Shown here piece after piece: positions 17,118-25,787 of a DNA stretch of 64,000 nt. The notes beneath the pieces were generated by a model. The model was not told where the DNA came from. It did not search any database and saw only the letters and a list, made by a program, of their open reading frames with translations. Each line of letters starts with the position of its first letter. Positions within the stretch are counted from its first letter, which is position 1. Location: positions 1 to 64,000 of the forward strand of contig DATLGL010000047.1 in NCBI GenBank assembly GCA_035540495.1. Reading direction: 5' to 3'. This stretch comes from DASVEG01 sp035540495. Its GTDB lineage: Bacteria; Actinomycetota; Acidimicrobiia; Acidimicrobiales; CADCTF01. The translations under genes and the position numbers were made by a program.

Positions 17118-18385
17118 GGAGCCCACATCCGACGGCTCGCCGAACGGCGCTGGCCGTCGCAGCCATTGCGCTCGCTGCGTTCGCCTTCCGGATCTGGGTC
17201 GTCGCCGAGGTCGCGACGCGGGAGCCAGGCGGAGGCGATCCGCTCTACTACCACCTGCAGGCGAACCTCCTCGCCGACGGCCACGGGTTCGCCGAGCCGT
17301 TCCGGTGGCAGGAGGCGGGCGAGATCGTGCCGTCCGCGATCCACCCACCGGGGTTCACGGTGTGGCTCGCTGCGGCGTCGGTCGCCGGCTTCGACACGGT
17401 CTTCGCCCACAAGGTGATGAGCGCCCTGGCAGGCGCGATCACGGTGGCGTTGGTCGGCGCGCTCGGCTTCCGCCTCGCCGGCCCTTCAGGTGGGGTCGGC
17501 GCGGCGCTGCTCGCGGCCGCGCACCCGAACCTCTGGATCATCGACGGCGCGCTCATGCCCGAGGCGCTGTTCGGGATGACCGTCGCCGCGGTGCTCCTGA
17601 TCGCGGACGTCGCGAGACGTCGAGACGACGTGTGGAGCCTCGTCGCGCTCGGAGCGTCGATCGGCGCGGCGACGTTGGTGCGTGGTGAGGCGCTGCTGTT
17701 CGTGCCCCTGCTCGCCGGCTGGCTCGCGCTTCGCGGCGACATCGTGTGGGCGATGCGGCTCCGCCGGGTCGCCGTCGTGGGCGCGGCGGCTGCGGCGGTG
17801 ATCGCCCCGTGGACGATCCGCAACCTCGTCACCTTCGACGTCCCGGTGCTGCTCTCCGCAAACGGGGATGAAGTCATCCGCAACGCGAACTGCGACCTCA
17901 CGTGGGACGGGCGGCTCCTCGGGTTCTGGGCCGTCGAGTGCTACCAGCCGGTGCCGCCCGCGGACCTCGACGAGGCGGCCCGGGCTCGGTTCTGGCGCAA
18001 CGAGGGACTCCGGTTCGTGCGCGACAACATCGACCGCGCCCCCGTCGTGGCGGCTGCGCGCGTCGGCCGGGTGTGGGACCTGTACCGCCCGGGACAGAAC
18101 GTGGAGCTCAGCACCGTCGAAGGACGCAACCTGCACGTGGCGCGCGCGGGTCAGATCGCGTACGTCGCGCTCGTGCCGACGGCGGTCGTGGGCGCGTTCC
18201 TCCTGAGGCGACAACGCGTGCCGTTGTGGCCGTACCTCTCGACCATCGTCGTCGTCACCGTCACGGCCGTCTATGCCTACGGCGTGATCCGGTTTCGCGT
18301 CCCCGCAGAGGTCGCGCTCGTCGTCCTCGGCGGCGTGGCGGTCGGTCGTGGCGCCGAGCGTGCGATCGCCGGAGGCGTGCGATGA
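17114..18385 (+). CDS. GT39-like GT-C glycosyltransferase, second of a tandem pair
   Basis: 423 aa; GTG 17114 overlaps the previous stop (GTGA). It shares with its upstream neighbour the order of membrane segments, the HPPGFTVWLAAASV segment (GPAYPFVLSVATR in the paralogue), the Cys-containing loop NANCDLTWDGRLLGFW and the terminal YGVIRFRVPAEVALVVL. The first loop carries EPGGGDPLYYHLQANLL with the conserved Asp. Differences between the copies are spread over their length, which suggests an old duplication with different sugar or acceptor use. Its stop overlaps the next ATG. Confidence 0.7.
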   Translation: MRSPHPTARRTALAVAAIALAAFAFRIWVVAEVATREPGGGDPLYYHLQANLLADGHGFAEPFRWQEAGEIVPSAIHPPGFTVWLAAASVAGFDTVFAHKVMSALAGAITVALVGALGFRLAGPSGGVGAALLAAAHPNLWIIDGALMPEALFGMTVAAVLLIADVARRRDDVWSLVALGASIGAATLVRGEALLFVPLLAGWLALRGDIVWAMRLRRVAVVGAAAAAVIAPWTIRNLVTFDVPVLLSANGDEVIRNANCDLTWDGRLLGFWAVECYQPVPPADLDEAARARFWRNEGLRFVRDNIDRAPVVAAARVGRVWDLYRPGQNVELSTVEGRNLHVARAGQIAYVALVPTAVVGAFLLRRQRVPLWPYLSTIVVVTVTAVYAYGVIRFRVPAEVALVVLGGVAVGRGAERAIAGGVR

Positions 18386-19989
18386 CCTCCGCGATCGCTC
18401 GACGCCTGTCGTTCGCGGCCGTGGTCGTGTCCTTCGCGATCCCACTGGTCGGCGCGGTCGTCGACGTCGGAGGAGCGATGGAGGAGGGGTTCATGCTCGT
18501 CTTCCCCGAGCGGGTCCTCCGCGGCGACATCCCGAACCGCGACTTCCTCCACCTCTACGGCCCCGGCAGCCTGTGGGTGCTCGCGCTCGCGTTCGCGATC
18601 TTCGGCACCAGGCTCGTCGTCGAGCGGGCGGTGGGCGCGGTGCAATCGCTGGGGGTCGCGCTCGCCACCCGTGGCTGGGCGGCGCCATGGGGAGGGGTGC
18701 TAGCTGGGGTCGCGGGCGTGACGTCCGCCGTGTTCGCCATCACGCCGATCGGGCTCGTCGCGCTCGCATGGATGGGAGGCCTCGCGCTGCTCCTCTGGGG
18801 GACGTTGCAGATCACCATCGCGGTGGAGCGCGACCGTGCGAGGCGAGCGATCGGCGGAGGCGTCCTGGTCGGGTTCGCCCTGCTCTACCGGCCCGACCTG
18901 GCCGGGGCGGTGCTCCTCGCGTCGCTCGTCGGGTTCCGGGCGCTGCGGCGATCGGGCCTGCTGCCACGCGTGCTCATCGGCGCGGCCGTTGGCTCCGCGC
19001 CGATGCTCGTCCATGTCGCGATGGCAGGCGTCGGCAACGCCTTCGAGGGGATGTTCGTCGACCCGGTGCTGCGGTTGCGGCCGGGCCGGCACCTGCCCGT
19101 CCCGCCGTCGTCCGACACGCTCGACGGCTACCTGCAGCGGATCGCCGAGCTCGACGTGCTTTCGTGGCCAGCGCCCTTCACGATCCCGATCCAGCTCCGG
19201 ACGTGGTTCCTCGCGATCCTCGTGGCGACGGTGCTCGTCGTCGTGGCCGCAGCCGTCGCGATGCGACGGGACGGCAGCTCGATCCGCAGCAGGCGGCTCG
19301 TCGTGATGGCGGCTCTGGCGGTGGGGATCCTTCCGCAGGCGGTGCAGCGTCCCGACTCGACCCACCTGGCGTGGGTCAGCTGCTTCACGCTCGCGGTCCT
19401 GCCGATCGCGTTGTTCGAGCTGCTACCGGCACGGCTGCCGTCGATCGCGAGGAGCGCCGTCGGCGTCGTGGTGCTGGCCGGTCTCGCCGCCGTGGCGTTC
19501 CCTGCCTTCACCTTGCGGCCGTACGCCGAACTCGCGTTGCAGTCGCTCGGTCGGGAGCGGACGTCGATCGAGGTGGAGCACGGCGGCCGCAACTTCTACG
19601 TCGGGCGGCAGGACGTCGCCGACGCGGTGGAGGCGATCGCGCCCCTCGTCGAGTCCGACACGGAGCCCGGTGACCGGCTGTTCGTCGGGCCGGCGGACCT
19701 CACCCGCACGCCGTACGTCGATGCGTGGCTCTACCACCTGTTTCCCGACCTGGTGCCGGCCACGTACTACATCGAGATGGATCCGGGCGTGGCGGACACG
19801 AAGGGATCCGGACTCGCCGACGACCTCGCGTCCGCCGACGTCGTGCTCCTCACGAACACCTGGGACAACTGGGTCGAGCCCAACTCGTCGAACGACAAGG
19901 GAGACGGCGCGGCGGCGCGGGTGCTGCGCGACCGGTTCTGCCTCGTCGTCGAGCAGGACGGCGTCTCGTACTACCGCCGGTGCCGGTGA
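18382..19989 (+). CDS. Large GT-C-type membrane protein, paralogue of the protein at 24149
   Basis: 535 aa; ATG 18382 in an ATGA overlap. About ten hydrophobic segments are followed by a soluble, probably external domain of about 150 residues. The first loop has GAMEEGFMLVFPERVLRGDIPNRDF and LHLYGPGSLW. The same pattern (APMEEGKLLIAAELVLEG, EHFYGPADVW) occurs in the protein at 24149-25783. The C-terminal domains also match: RLFVGPADLTRTPYVDAWLY against KLFVGPQDLRLANYSDSFLY, and a shared DNW-EPN motif. The acidic EE pair in the first loop is where GT-C enzymes have catalytic residues. I call it a likely glycosyltransferase of an unnamed family. Confidence 0.6.
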   Translation: MTSAIARRLSFAAVVVSFAIPLVGAVVDVGGAMEEGFMLVFPERVLRGDIPNRDFLHLYGPGSLWVLALAFAIFGTRLVVERAVGAVQSLGVALATRGWAAPWGGVLAGVAGVTSAVFAITPIGLVALAWMGGLALLLWGTLQITIAVERDRARRAIGGGVLVGFALLYRPDLAGAVLLASLVGFRALRRSGLLPRVLIGAAVGSAPMLVHVAMAGVGNAFEGMFVDPVLRLRPGRHLPVPPSSDTLDGYLQRIAELDVLSWPAPFTIPIQLRTWFLAILVATVLVVVAAAVAMRRDGSSIRSRRLVVMAALAVGILPQAVQRPDSTHLAWVSCFTLAVLPIALFELLPARLPSIARSAVGVVVLAGLAAVAFPAFTLRPYAELALQSLGRERTSIEVEHGGRNFYVGRQDVADAVEAIAPLVESDTEPGDRLFVGPADLTRTPYVDAWLYHLFPDLVPATYYIEMDPGVADTKGSGLADDLASADVVLLTNTWDNWVEPNSSNDKGDGAAARVLRDRFCLVVEQDGVSYYRRCR

Positions 19990-21902
19990 GGCGCTACGCC
20001 CGCGGAGCGGTCATCGGTGCCGCGCTGGCGCTCGCCGTCGAGATCGCACTGCTCCTCTCGGGCGGTCGGTTCTTCGGTTACGAGCCGCTTGGCGACGTCT
20101 TCGACGCGCAGGCGCGGTCGCTACTCGACGGCCGGTGGGACGTGCCGCCGGACGTCATCAAGATCGAGGGTTTCCTGATCGACGGCAAGACCTACACGTA
20201 CTTCGGTCCGGTCCCTGCCGTTCTGCGGATCCCGATCGTCGCGCTCGTCGACGGGATGGATGGCCGGCTGTCTCGTGCGGCGCTGCTCGCCGCGTGGGTG
20301 GTGACGCTCGTGGCGGCGGCCGTCATCGGTTGGCGCGCCCGCTGCGCAGTCGCACCTGATCGGCCTTTCGGTGGAGTCGATGAGGTGCTCACCGCCACGT
20401 GGATCTTCGCTCTCGGTGCGGGGTCGGCCGTCACCTACCTCGCGTCACGGCCGAGCGTCTTCCACGAGGCGATCGCCTGGGGCGTCGCGCTGGCGCTGGT
20501 CGCGTTGTGCGCGGTCTTCGCCTACCGCGATCGCCGGACCGCCGTGCGGTTCGTCGTCGCGATCGTCGCGATCACCGCGGCGCTGCTCGCTCGGGCCTCG
20601 GTCGGAGCGGCGCCTGCCGCCGCGCTCGGGTTCATGCTGCTCGGCGACGCCATCGCGGGGCTCAGACGCCGCGATGCCCGAGCGGTGATGGGGGCGACCG
20701 CACTCGCGGCGGCGCTGCTCGTGCCGTTCGCCGCGTACGCAGCGGTGAACTCCGCCCGCTTCGGCACGTTGTTCACGTTGCCGTACGACCGGCACATCGT
20801 GAGCATGGTCGACGAGCATCGACAAGAGGTCCTCGACGCGAACCACGGCACCATCCAGGGCCCGCACTTCCTTCCGACAACGGCGCTCCACTACGTCCGG
20901 CCCGACGCGCTTGGGCTCGACGCGTCGTTCCCGTGGATCGATTTCCCCGAGCCGGCGGTGGTGGTCGGCGACGTCGTGATGGACCAGATCGACGTGGCGT
21001 CGAGCGTGCCGGCGTCAATGCCCCTCCTCGCAACCGCCGCGCTCGTGGGCGGCGTCGTGCTCGCGCGCCGGCGCCGAGTGCGAGACGCCGGCTTCGTCGC
21101 CGCCGTTGCCGGCTGCGCGACGTGCCTCGTCGTCACCCTCTCGATCGGGTTCATCGCCCAGCGGTACACGGCAGACGCGGTGCCTCTGCTCCTCGTCGCG
21201 GGCGCGCCGGCGATCCCCGCGGTCGCCGGACGACTCTCGCGGCGCGCGCCCGGGCGAGCGATCGCGGCCGTCGTCGCCGGAGTGGCCCTGGCTCTCGCGT
21301 CCACTGCGATCACCGCCGCGCTCACCATCCAGTTCCAGCAGCACTACGGGTTCCTGACGAGGCCGTCGCTCCGAGCGGACCTCGCGGCGCGGCAACTCGA
21401 TCTCCCTACGCTCGGGGCCGGCCCGACGGTCGTGCGCGCTGCGGACTCGCTCCCCGACGAGGTGGCGCCGGATCGCACGTTCGTCGTCGTCGGCGCGTGC
21501 GACGGTCTCTACCGGAGCGACGGGACGGCTTGGCAGCCGGTGGAGCGAACTCCCGCCGTCGGCGCGTACGAGCTCCGGGTCGTCGTCCCTGCCGGAGGCA
21601 TCCGCCTCGTGGCGGGGGTCGCCGTCGAGCGGCGGGGCAGGGAAGCGGTCGTGGTCCACGGCGATCGCCGGAGCCGCCCGTTCGCGTTGAGCTACGACGA
21701 CGACGTGGTGCTCCACGTGGTCGCCGACCGCCTCCTCGGGTTCGTGGAGGTGCGACGGAACGGCGAGCTCCTCCTCGACGACTTCCTCGTCGGGCCGGAC
21801 GCGGGGCGTCCGCTCGAGGAGAGCTCGAACGTGCTGTCGCTGCCGGTTCAGACGCCGGTGTGCGACGCGCTGGTGGCGCTCGAGGACGGCCGCAGCTCGT
21901 AG
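19986..21902 (+). CDS. Multi-spanning membrane protein with C-terminal soluble domain, probable GT-C glycosyltransferase
   Basis: 638 aa; GTG 19986 overlaps the previous stop (GTGA). The membrane part (residues 1 to about 460) has 10-12 spans. The first loop contains EPLGDVFDAQARSLLDGRWDVPPDVI and KTYTYFGPVPAVLRIP, resembling the entry loop of membrane glycosyltransferases. The C-terminal 170 residues read as beta-rich: PDRTFVVVGACDGLYRSDGTAW, then RLLGFVEVRRNGELLLDDFLVG. This looks like a lectin/concanavalin-like external domain. No family name can be given with confidence. The last 55 nt overlap the convergent gene at 21848. Confidence 0.55.
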   Translation: MRRYARGAVIGAALALAVEIALLLSGGRFFGYEPLGDVFDAQARSLLDGRWDVPPDVIKIEGFLIDGKTYTYFGPVPAVLRIPIVALVDGMDGRLSRAALLAAWVVTLVAAAVIGWRARCAVAPDRPFGGVDEVLTATWIFALGAGSAVTYLASRPSVFHEAIAWGVALALVALCAVFAYRDRRTAVRFVVAIVAITAALLARASVGAAPAAALGFMLLGDAIAGLRRRDARAVMGATALAAALLVPFAAYAAVNSARFGTLFTLPYDRHIVSMVDEHRQEVLDANHGTIQGPHFLPTTALHYVRPDALGLDASFPWIDFPEPAVVVGDVVMDQIDVASSVPASMPLLATAALVGGVVLARRRRVRDAGFVAAVAGCATCLVVTLSIGFIAQRYTADAVPLLLVAGAPAIPAVAGRLSRRAPGRAIAAVVAGVALALASTAITAALTIQFQQHYGFLTRPSLRADLAARQLDLPTLGAGPTVVRAADSLPDEVAPDRTFVVVGACDGLYRSDGTAWQPVERTPAVGAYELRVVVPAGGIRLVAGVAVERRGREAVVVHGDRRSRPFALSYDDDVVLHVVADRLLGFVEVRRNGELLLDDFLVGPDAGRPLEESSNVLSLPVQTPVCDALVALEDGRSS

Positions 21903-23341
21903 AGGAACTGGTAGCCGAAGACCGTCGGGCGGGCCGCGACGCCGATACGGTCGACGGCTTCGGCGATGCGCACGAGCCGGCCCCGCTGCGGCGATCCACC
22001 TCGGTTGATGACCTCGAACGGCGTCCCGACCGCGTCTCGCACGACCACGTCGAAGCCGGCGCGGACCACGAGCTGCTCGAAGCTGCGTCGGGTGAAGAAG
22101 CGGACGTGCCCGCGGTCGAGGATCCCGCGGTGGTCGTAGTCGAACCGGCCCGAGAGCACGCGCGCCCGCGGGTACCAGTGGCCGAAGTTCGGGACGCTCG
22201 TGAGGACGACACCGCCGGGCGCGATCAGTTCACGAGCCTCACGCAGCAGCCGCTCCGGATCGCGCACGTGCTCGAGCACATCGGCCGCGAGCACGATGTC
22301 GAACTCGCGGCCCGCCTCTGCGGGGATCCCGTGGTCGAGATCGGCGCGCACGAACCGGTCGGTGCGATCGCCGATGCCGGGCCGTTCCTCGATGTCGACG
22401 CCGACCACCTCGTGTCCGAGCTTGCGACCCCGCTCGGCGAGCCAGCCGTCGGCGCAACCGAGGTCGAGCACCCGTGCAGGCTCGCGCCCGCCGAGCCAGT
22501 CGAGCAGCCGGCTGTGCGACGAGCCGGGCGACGTCTTCAGCTCGTAGTCGTCGGTGACCCCGATGCCGGCTGCGGCGTCGCTGGCAAAGCCCATTCGCTG
22601 CAGCCGGTACCGCAGCGTGTGGAGCGCGACGTCACGGGCGTACGCGAGACCGTTCACGTGACAGATCTCGTCCCCGTAGTAGGTCGGGATCGGCACCTCG
22701 ACGATCTGCTTCCCCGCGTGATGCAGCTGCAGGAGGATCTGGGTGTCGAAGTCGAAGCCGTCGGAGTTCGCCTCGAAGTCGATGTCGGCGAGGGCGGCGA
22801 CCGAGTACGCGCGGTACCCCGAGTGCCACTCGGTCAGAGACGTGCCGGCCATCGCGTTCTCCCACGCGGTGAGGATGCGGTTGCCGACGTACTTGTACAG
22901 CGGCATGCCGCCTCGCAACGCCGCGCCTCGCGTCATCATCCGCGAGCCGAGCACCGCGTCGCACTCGTCGCGCTCGAGCGGGCCGATCAGCTCGGCCATG
23001 CACTCCGGCGCGTACTGCCCGTCGCCGTGCAGGAGGACCACGATGTCGAGCCCCTGCTCGATGGCCCAGCGGTAGCCCACCTTCTGGTTGCCGCCGTAAC
23101 CGAGGTTGCGCTCGTGGCGCACGACCGTCAGGGGCAGGTCGGTGTTCCGGTCGCGGTAGTCGACGCCGATGCCGTAGGTGTCGTCCTGGCTGTGGTCGTC
23201 GCCGACGAGCACCTTGGAGATGCGCGGCCGCACGTCGGGTGGGATGCGGTCGAGGACGTCGACCAGCGTGGACGCGGCGTTGTACGCGACGACGAGGATG
23301 CCGACCCTCTTGGCGCCGTTCTTCTCGGCATCACCGGCCAC
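21848..23341 (-). CDS. Bifunctional GT2 glycosyltransferase-SAM methyltransferase fusion
   Basis: 497 aa. Residues 1 to about 260 are a GT2 domain with VGILVVAYNAASTL, DDHSQDDT, LLHGDGQYAP (the DxD position) and the acceptor-side VEVPIPTYYGDE. Residues from about 285 form a class I methyltransferase with an intact motif I, VLDLGCADGWLAE, then ADVLEHVRDPERLLREA and SVPNFGHW. It probably transfers a sugar to a polyprenyl or lipid acceptor and methylates a product or a second substrate. GTG 23341 is chosen because the family begins with a short charged lead before VGILVVAYN, and a TAGCTT box lies 9 nt upstream. Confidence 0.82.
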   Translation of the reverse strand: MAGDAEKNGAKRVGILVVAYNAASTLVDVLDRIPPDVRPRISKVLVGDDHSQDDTYGIGVDYRDRNTDLPLTVVRHERNLGYGGNQKVGYRWAIEQGLDIVVLLHGDGQYAPECMAELIGPLERDECDAVLGSRMMTRGAALRGGMPLYKYVGNRILTAWENAMAGTSLTEWHSGYRAYSVAALADIDFEANSDGFDFDTQILLQLHHAGKQIVEVPIPTYYGDEICHVNGLAYARDVALHTLRYRLQRMGFASDAAAGIGVTDDYELKTSPGSSHSRLLDWLGGREPARVLDLGCADGWLAERGRKLGHEVVGVDIEERPGIGDRTDRFVRADLDHGIPAEAGREFDIVLAADVLEHVRDPERLLREARELIAPGGVVLTSVPNFGHWYPRARVLSGRFDYDHRGILDRGHVRFFTRRSFEQLVVRAGFDVVVRDAVGTPFEVINRGGSPQRGRLVRIAEAVDRIGVAARPTVFGYQFLYELRPSSSATSASHTGV

Positions 23342-23362
23342 GACCGGTAGAAGCTACCGGTC
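23342..23362. promoter_or_regulatory. Dyad in the divergent promoter region
   Basis: GACCGGTAG and CTACCGGTC form a perfect 9-bp inverted repeat around AAG, immediately next to GTG 23341. It covers the minus-strand -10-like TAGCTT (23351-23356) and lies upstream of TAGCAT (23375-23380) for the plus-strand gene. A regulator bound here could affect both directions. Confidence 0.4.
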
Positions 23363-23374
23363 ATCGCACGTCAG

Positions 23375-23380
23375 TAGCAT
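23375..23380 (+). promoter_or_regulatory. Putative -10 element (TAGCAT) of the polyprenol-phosphate mannose synthase gene
   Basis: TAGCAT ends 10 nt before ATG 23391. No ribosome-binding site is visible, so the mRNA is probably leaderless. Confidence 0.4.
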
Positions 23381-23390
23381 CTGCGCCCTG

Positions 23391-24152
23391 ATGTCCGCAG
23401 CGTCCGCCCCGCGCGCCGCCGGCCCGCGCCGCGTCGTCGTGTGCATCCCTACCTACAACGAGGCCGAAAACCTCGCCGAGGCGTTGAGCCGGACACGAGC
23501 CGCGTTGCCCGATGCCGACATCCTCGTCGTCGACGACAGCAGCCCTGACGGCACCGCAGACGTCGCCAAGCGTGTGGCGGAGGAACTCGGGCAGATCGAC
23601 GTGCTGGTCAACCCGACCAAGGGCGGTCTCGGCGCGGCCTACCGCAGCGCGTTCAGGGTGGTCATGCCGGCTGGCTACGACGTGATCTGCCAGATGGACG
23701 CCGACCTGTCGCACGACCCTGCTGCGCTGCCGGCGATGATCGAGGCGCTGGAAGACGGCGCCGCGATGACGATCGGCTCGCGATACGTGCCTTGCGGCTC
23801 CGTGCCCCACTGGCCAGCGCACCGGCGCGCGCTGTCGAAGTACGGCAACCGCTACGCGAGTGGCGTGCTCGGCCTGCCGGTCAACGATGCGACCGCGGGC
23901 TTCCGCGCGTTCTGGCGCACCACGCTCGAGGACATCGGTGTGACGACGACGAGGGCGACCGGTTACGGCTTCCAGATCGAGTGCGCGTACCGCGTCCACC
24001 GCGCCGGTGGTCGGATCGTCGAGATCCCGATCATCTTCACGGACCGCGTGCGCGGTCACTCGAAGCTCAGCCTGCGGGTCGCGTTCGAGGAGCTCGCGCT
24101 CGTCACGCTGTGGGGCATCCGCGACCGGATCTTCCGCCGACGCACCAGGTGA
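23391..24152 (+). CDS. Polyprenol-phosphate mannose synthase (DPM1/Ppm1-like GT2)
   Basis: 253 aa, soluble GT2. The N-terminal VVVCIPTYNEAENLAEAL and VVDDSSPDGTADVAK are typical of dolichol/polyprenol-phosphate mannose synthases. Asp103-Ala-Asp105 followed by LSHDP is the metal- and GDP-mannose-binding motif, and IVEIPIIFTDRVRGHSKLS is the acceptor-loop signature with RGxSK. It lacks the C-terminal membrane domain of some homologues. It makes the lipid-linked mannose donor used on the outer face by GT-C enzymes such as those encoded around it. The ATG at 23391 is the first start within the plus-strand promoter region; the next gene overlaps its stop (GTGA). Confidence 0.88.
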   Translation: MSAASAPRAAGPRRVVVCIPTYNEAENLAEALSRTRAALPDADILVVDDSSPDGTADVAKRVAEELGQIDVLVNPTKGGLGAAYRSAFRVVMPAGYDVICQMDADLSHDPAALPAMIEALEDGAAMTIGSRYVPCGSVPHWPAHRRALSKYGNRYASGVLGLPVNDATAGFRAFWRTTLEDIGVTTTRATGYGFQIECAYRVHRAGGRIVEIPIIFTDRVRGHSKLSLRVAFEELALVTLWGIRDRIFRRRTR

Positions 24153-25783
24153 GCGGTTCACTCCGATTCGACCTCCGAACCGCGGTCGCCGCGACGTTCG
24201 CCGTCGTGGCGCTCGCCCTTCCGGTCGCCGGAGCGTTCCGCCAGCCGGGCGCGCCGATGGAGGAGGGGAAGCTGCTGATCGCGGCGGAGCTCGTGCTCGA
24301 GGGCAAGGTGCCGCACGAGGACTTCGAACACTTCTACGGCCCGGCCGACGTCTGGGCCGTCGCGGCGGCCTTCGCCGTCGGCGGCCGCAGCGTCGATGTC
24401 GAACGCGCGGTCGGCGTCGTCTACTTCGCGCTCCTGGTCGGCTCGGTGTTCGCGCTCGGGCGCCGGCTCGGGCGTGTTCCCGCTGCGCTCGCCGCGGCGG
24501 CGGCCGGCTGGATCATGGTGCCGTTCGGCGTGCACGCGTATTCGTGGACGGCAGGGCTCGCGCTCCTGTTGCTCGCGGTGGCGCTCGCGCTGTCCGCCAT
24601 CGACCGCCCAGCGAACCTGCACCTCGCGGCGGGCGCCGGCGCGGCAGCGGGTCTCGCCTTGCTCTTCCGCGCCGACCTCGTGCTGGCTGTGGGGCTCGTG
24701 CTCGCGGTCGTCTGGACGCGTCTCACGCCCGCGCAGCGGCTGCGCGGGCTCGTCGGCGGGGTCGCCACTGCTGCGGTGCCGTATCTCGTCCACCTCGCGA
24801 TGGCCGGGTTCGACGACATGTGGCGGGGCATGATCACCGACTCGCTCTTCCGGCTGCGCGACGGTCGCGCGCTGCCGATGCCGCCACCGGCGCGCGACCT
24901 CACCGCGTGGCTCGACCTCAGCGCGCCGGAGCCCACGCCGAGCCCGATCCTGCCGGATCACGCGCGGGTGCTGCAGTTGCGCCTCTTCTTCTGGATGACC
25001 GTGTTCGCCATCGTCGCGACGGTCGCGTTCGCGGTGTGGGCGTGGGTGCGGCGACGGGCGTCGCGCGACGCCACTTGGCTCGCCTGCATCGCAGCGATCG
25101 GCGTGGGAACCGCGTCGCAGATGTTGCAGCGAGCAGACGCGACCCACGTGCGCTTCGTCGCCTGCGTCGTGCTCCCCCTCGCGCCGCTGGCGTTCGCCGC
25201 CGTGGTGCACCTGCTCGACGCGAAGTTCCCCCGGTCGGCCACGGCCACCGAGGCGCTCGTGTTGAGCATGGTGGCGCTGCTCCTCGCGGTGCCGTTCTAC
25301 GCTGGGCGCCTCGCCGGCACCACCGTCGGCCGTGCCGTCGGGCGGGTGCAGACGGCGACGGTCGGCATCGACGGGCGGTCGTTCCCGGTGATCGACCCGC
25401 TCGCGCCCGACGCCACGGCGCTGCTCGGGCGGATGGAGACGGTCGATCGGGGTGGAGGGAAGCTGTTCGTCGGTCCGCAAGACCTTCGACTCGCGAACTA
25501 CAGCGACTCGTTCCTCTACTTCCTGCTCGGAGAGCGGTTCCGCCCGGTCAGCTTCTTCCTCGAGTCGAATCCCGGCATCGCGAACGCCGACGACTCGCAC
25601 CTGGCGGACGACATCGCCCGTGCCGACGTGCTGATCCTGTCGAAGGAATACGACAACTGGGACGAGCCGAACACGTCACGCCGACCCGGTCCGGAGGCGC
25701 CGGTGAGGGTCGTGGCGGAGCGGTTCTGTGTGCTGGCCGAGCTCGGCCGCTACCAGATCCTGCTCCCGGCCGGCCGCTGCTAG
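24149..25783 (+). CDS. Large GT-C-type membrane protein, paralogue of the protein at 18382
   Basis: 544 aa; GTG 24149 in a GTGA overlap with the mannose synthase gene, suggesting direct use of its product. About ten membrane segments are followed by an external C-terminal domain. The first loop APMEEGKLLIAAELVLEG and EHFYGPADVWAVA match the paralogue encoded at 18382. The end of both proteins has a GIAN/GVAD...LADDIARADVLIL segment and a DNW-EPN motif. The acidic pair in the first external loop supports glycosyltransferase activity, but neither copy has a recognised family name. The stop lies 4 nt from the stop of the convergent methyltransferase gene. Confidence 0.6.
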   Translation: MSGSLRFDLRTAVAATFAVVALALPVAGAFRQPGAPMEEGKLLIAAELVLEGKVPHEDFEHFYGPADVWAVAAAFAVGGRSVDVERAVGVVYFALLVGSVFALGRRLGRVPAALAAAAAGWIMVPFGVHAYSWTAGLALLLLAVALALSAIDRPANLHLAAGAGAAAGLALLFRADLVLAVGLVLAVVWTRLTPAQRLRGLVGGVATAAVPYLVHLAMAGFDDMWRGMITDSLFRLRDGRALPMPPPARDLTAWLDLSAPEPTPSPILPDHARVLQLRLFFWMTVFAIVATVAFAVWAWVRRRASRDATWLACIAAIGVGTASQMLQRADATHVRFVACVVLPLAPLAFAAVVHLLDAKFPRSATATEALVLSMVALLLAVPFYAGRLAGTTVGRAVGRVQTATVGIDGRSFPVIDPLAPDATALLGRMETVDRGGGKLFVGPQDLRLANYSDSFLYFLLGERFRPVSFFLESNPGIANADDSHLADDIARADVLILSKEYDNWDEPNTSRRPGPEAPVRVVAERFCVLAELGRYQILLPAGRC

Positions 25784-25787
25784 GCGG

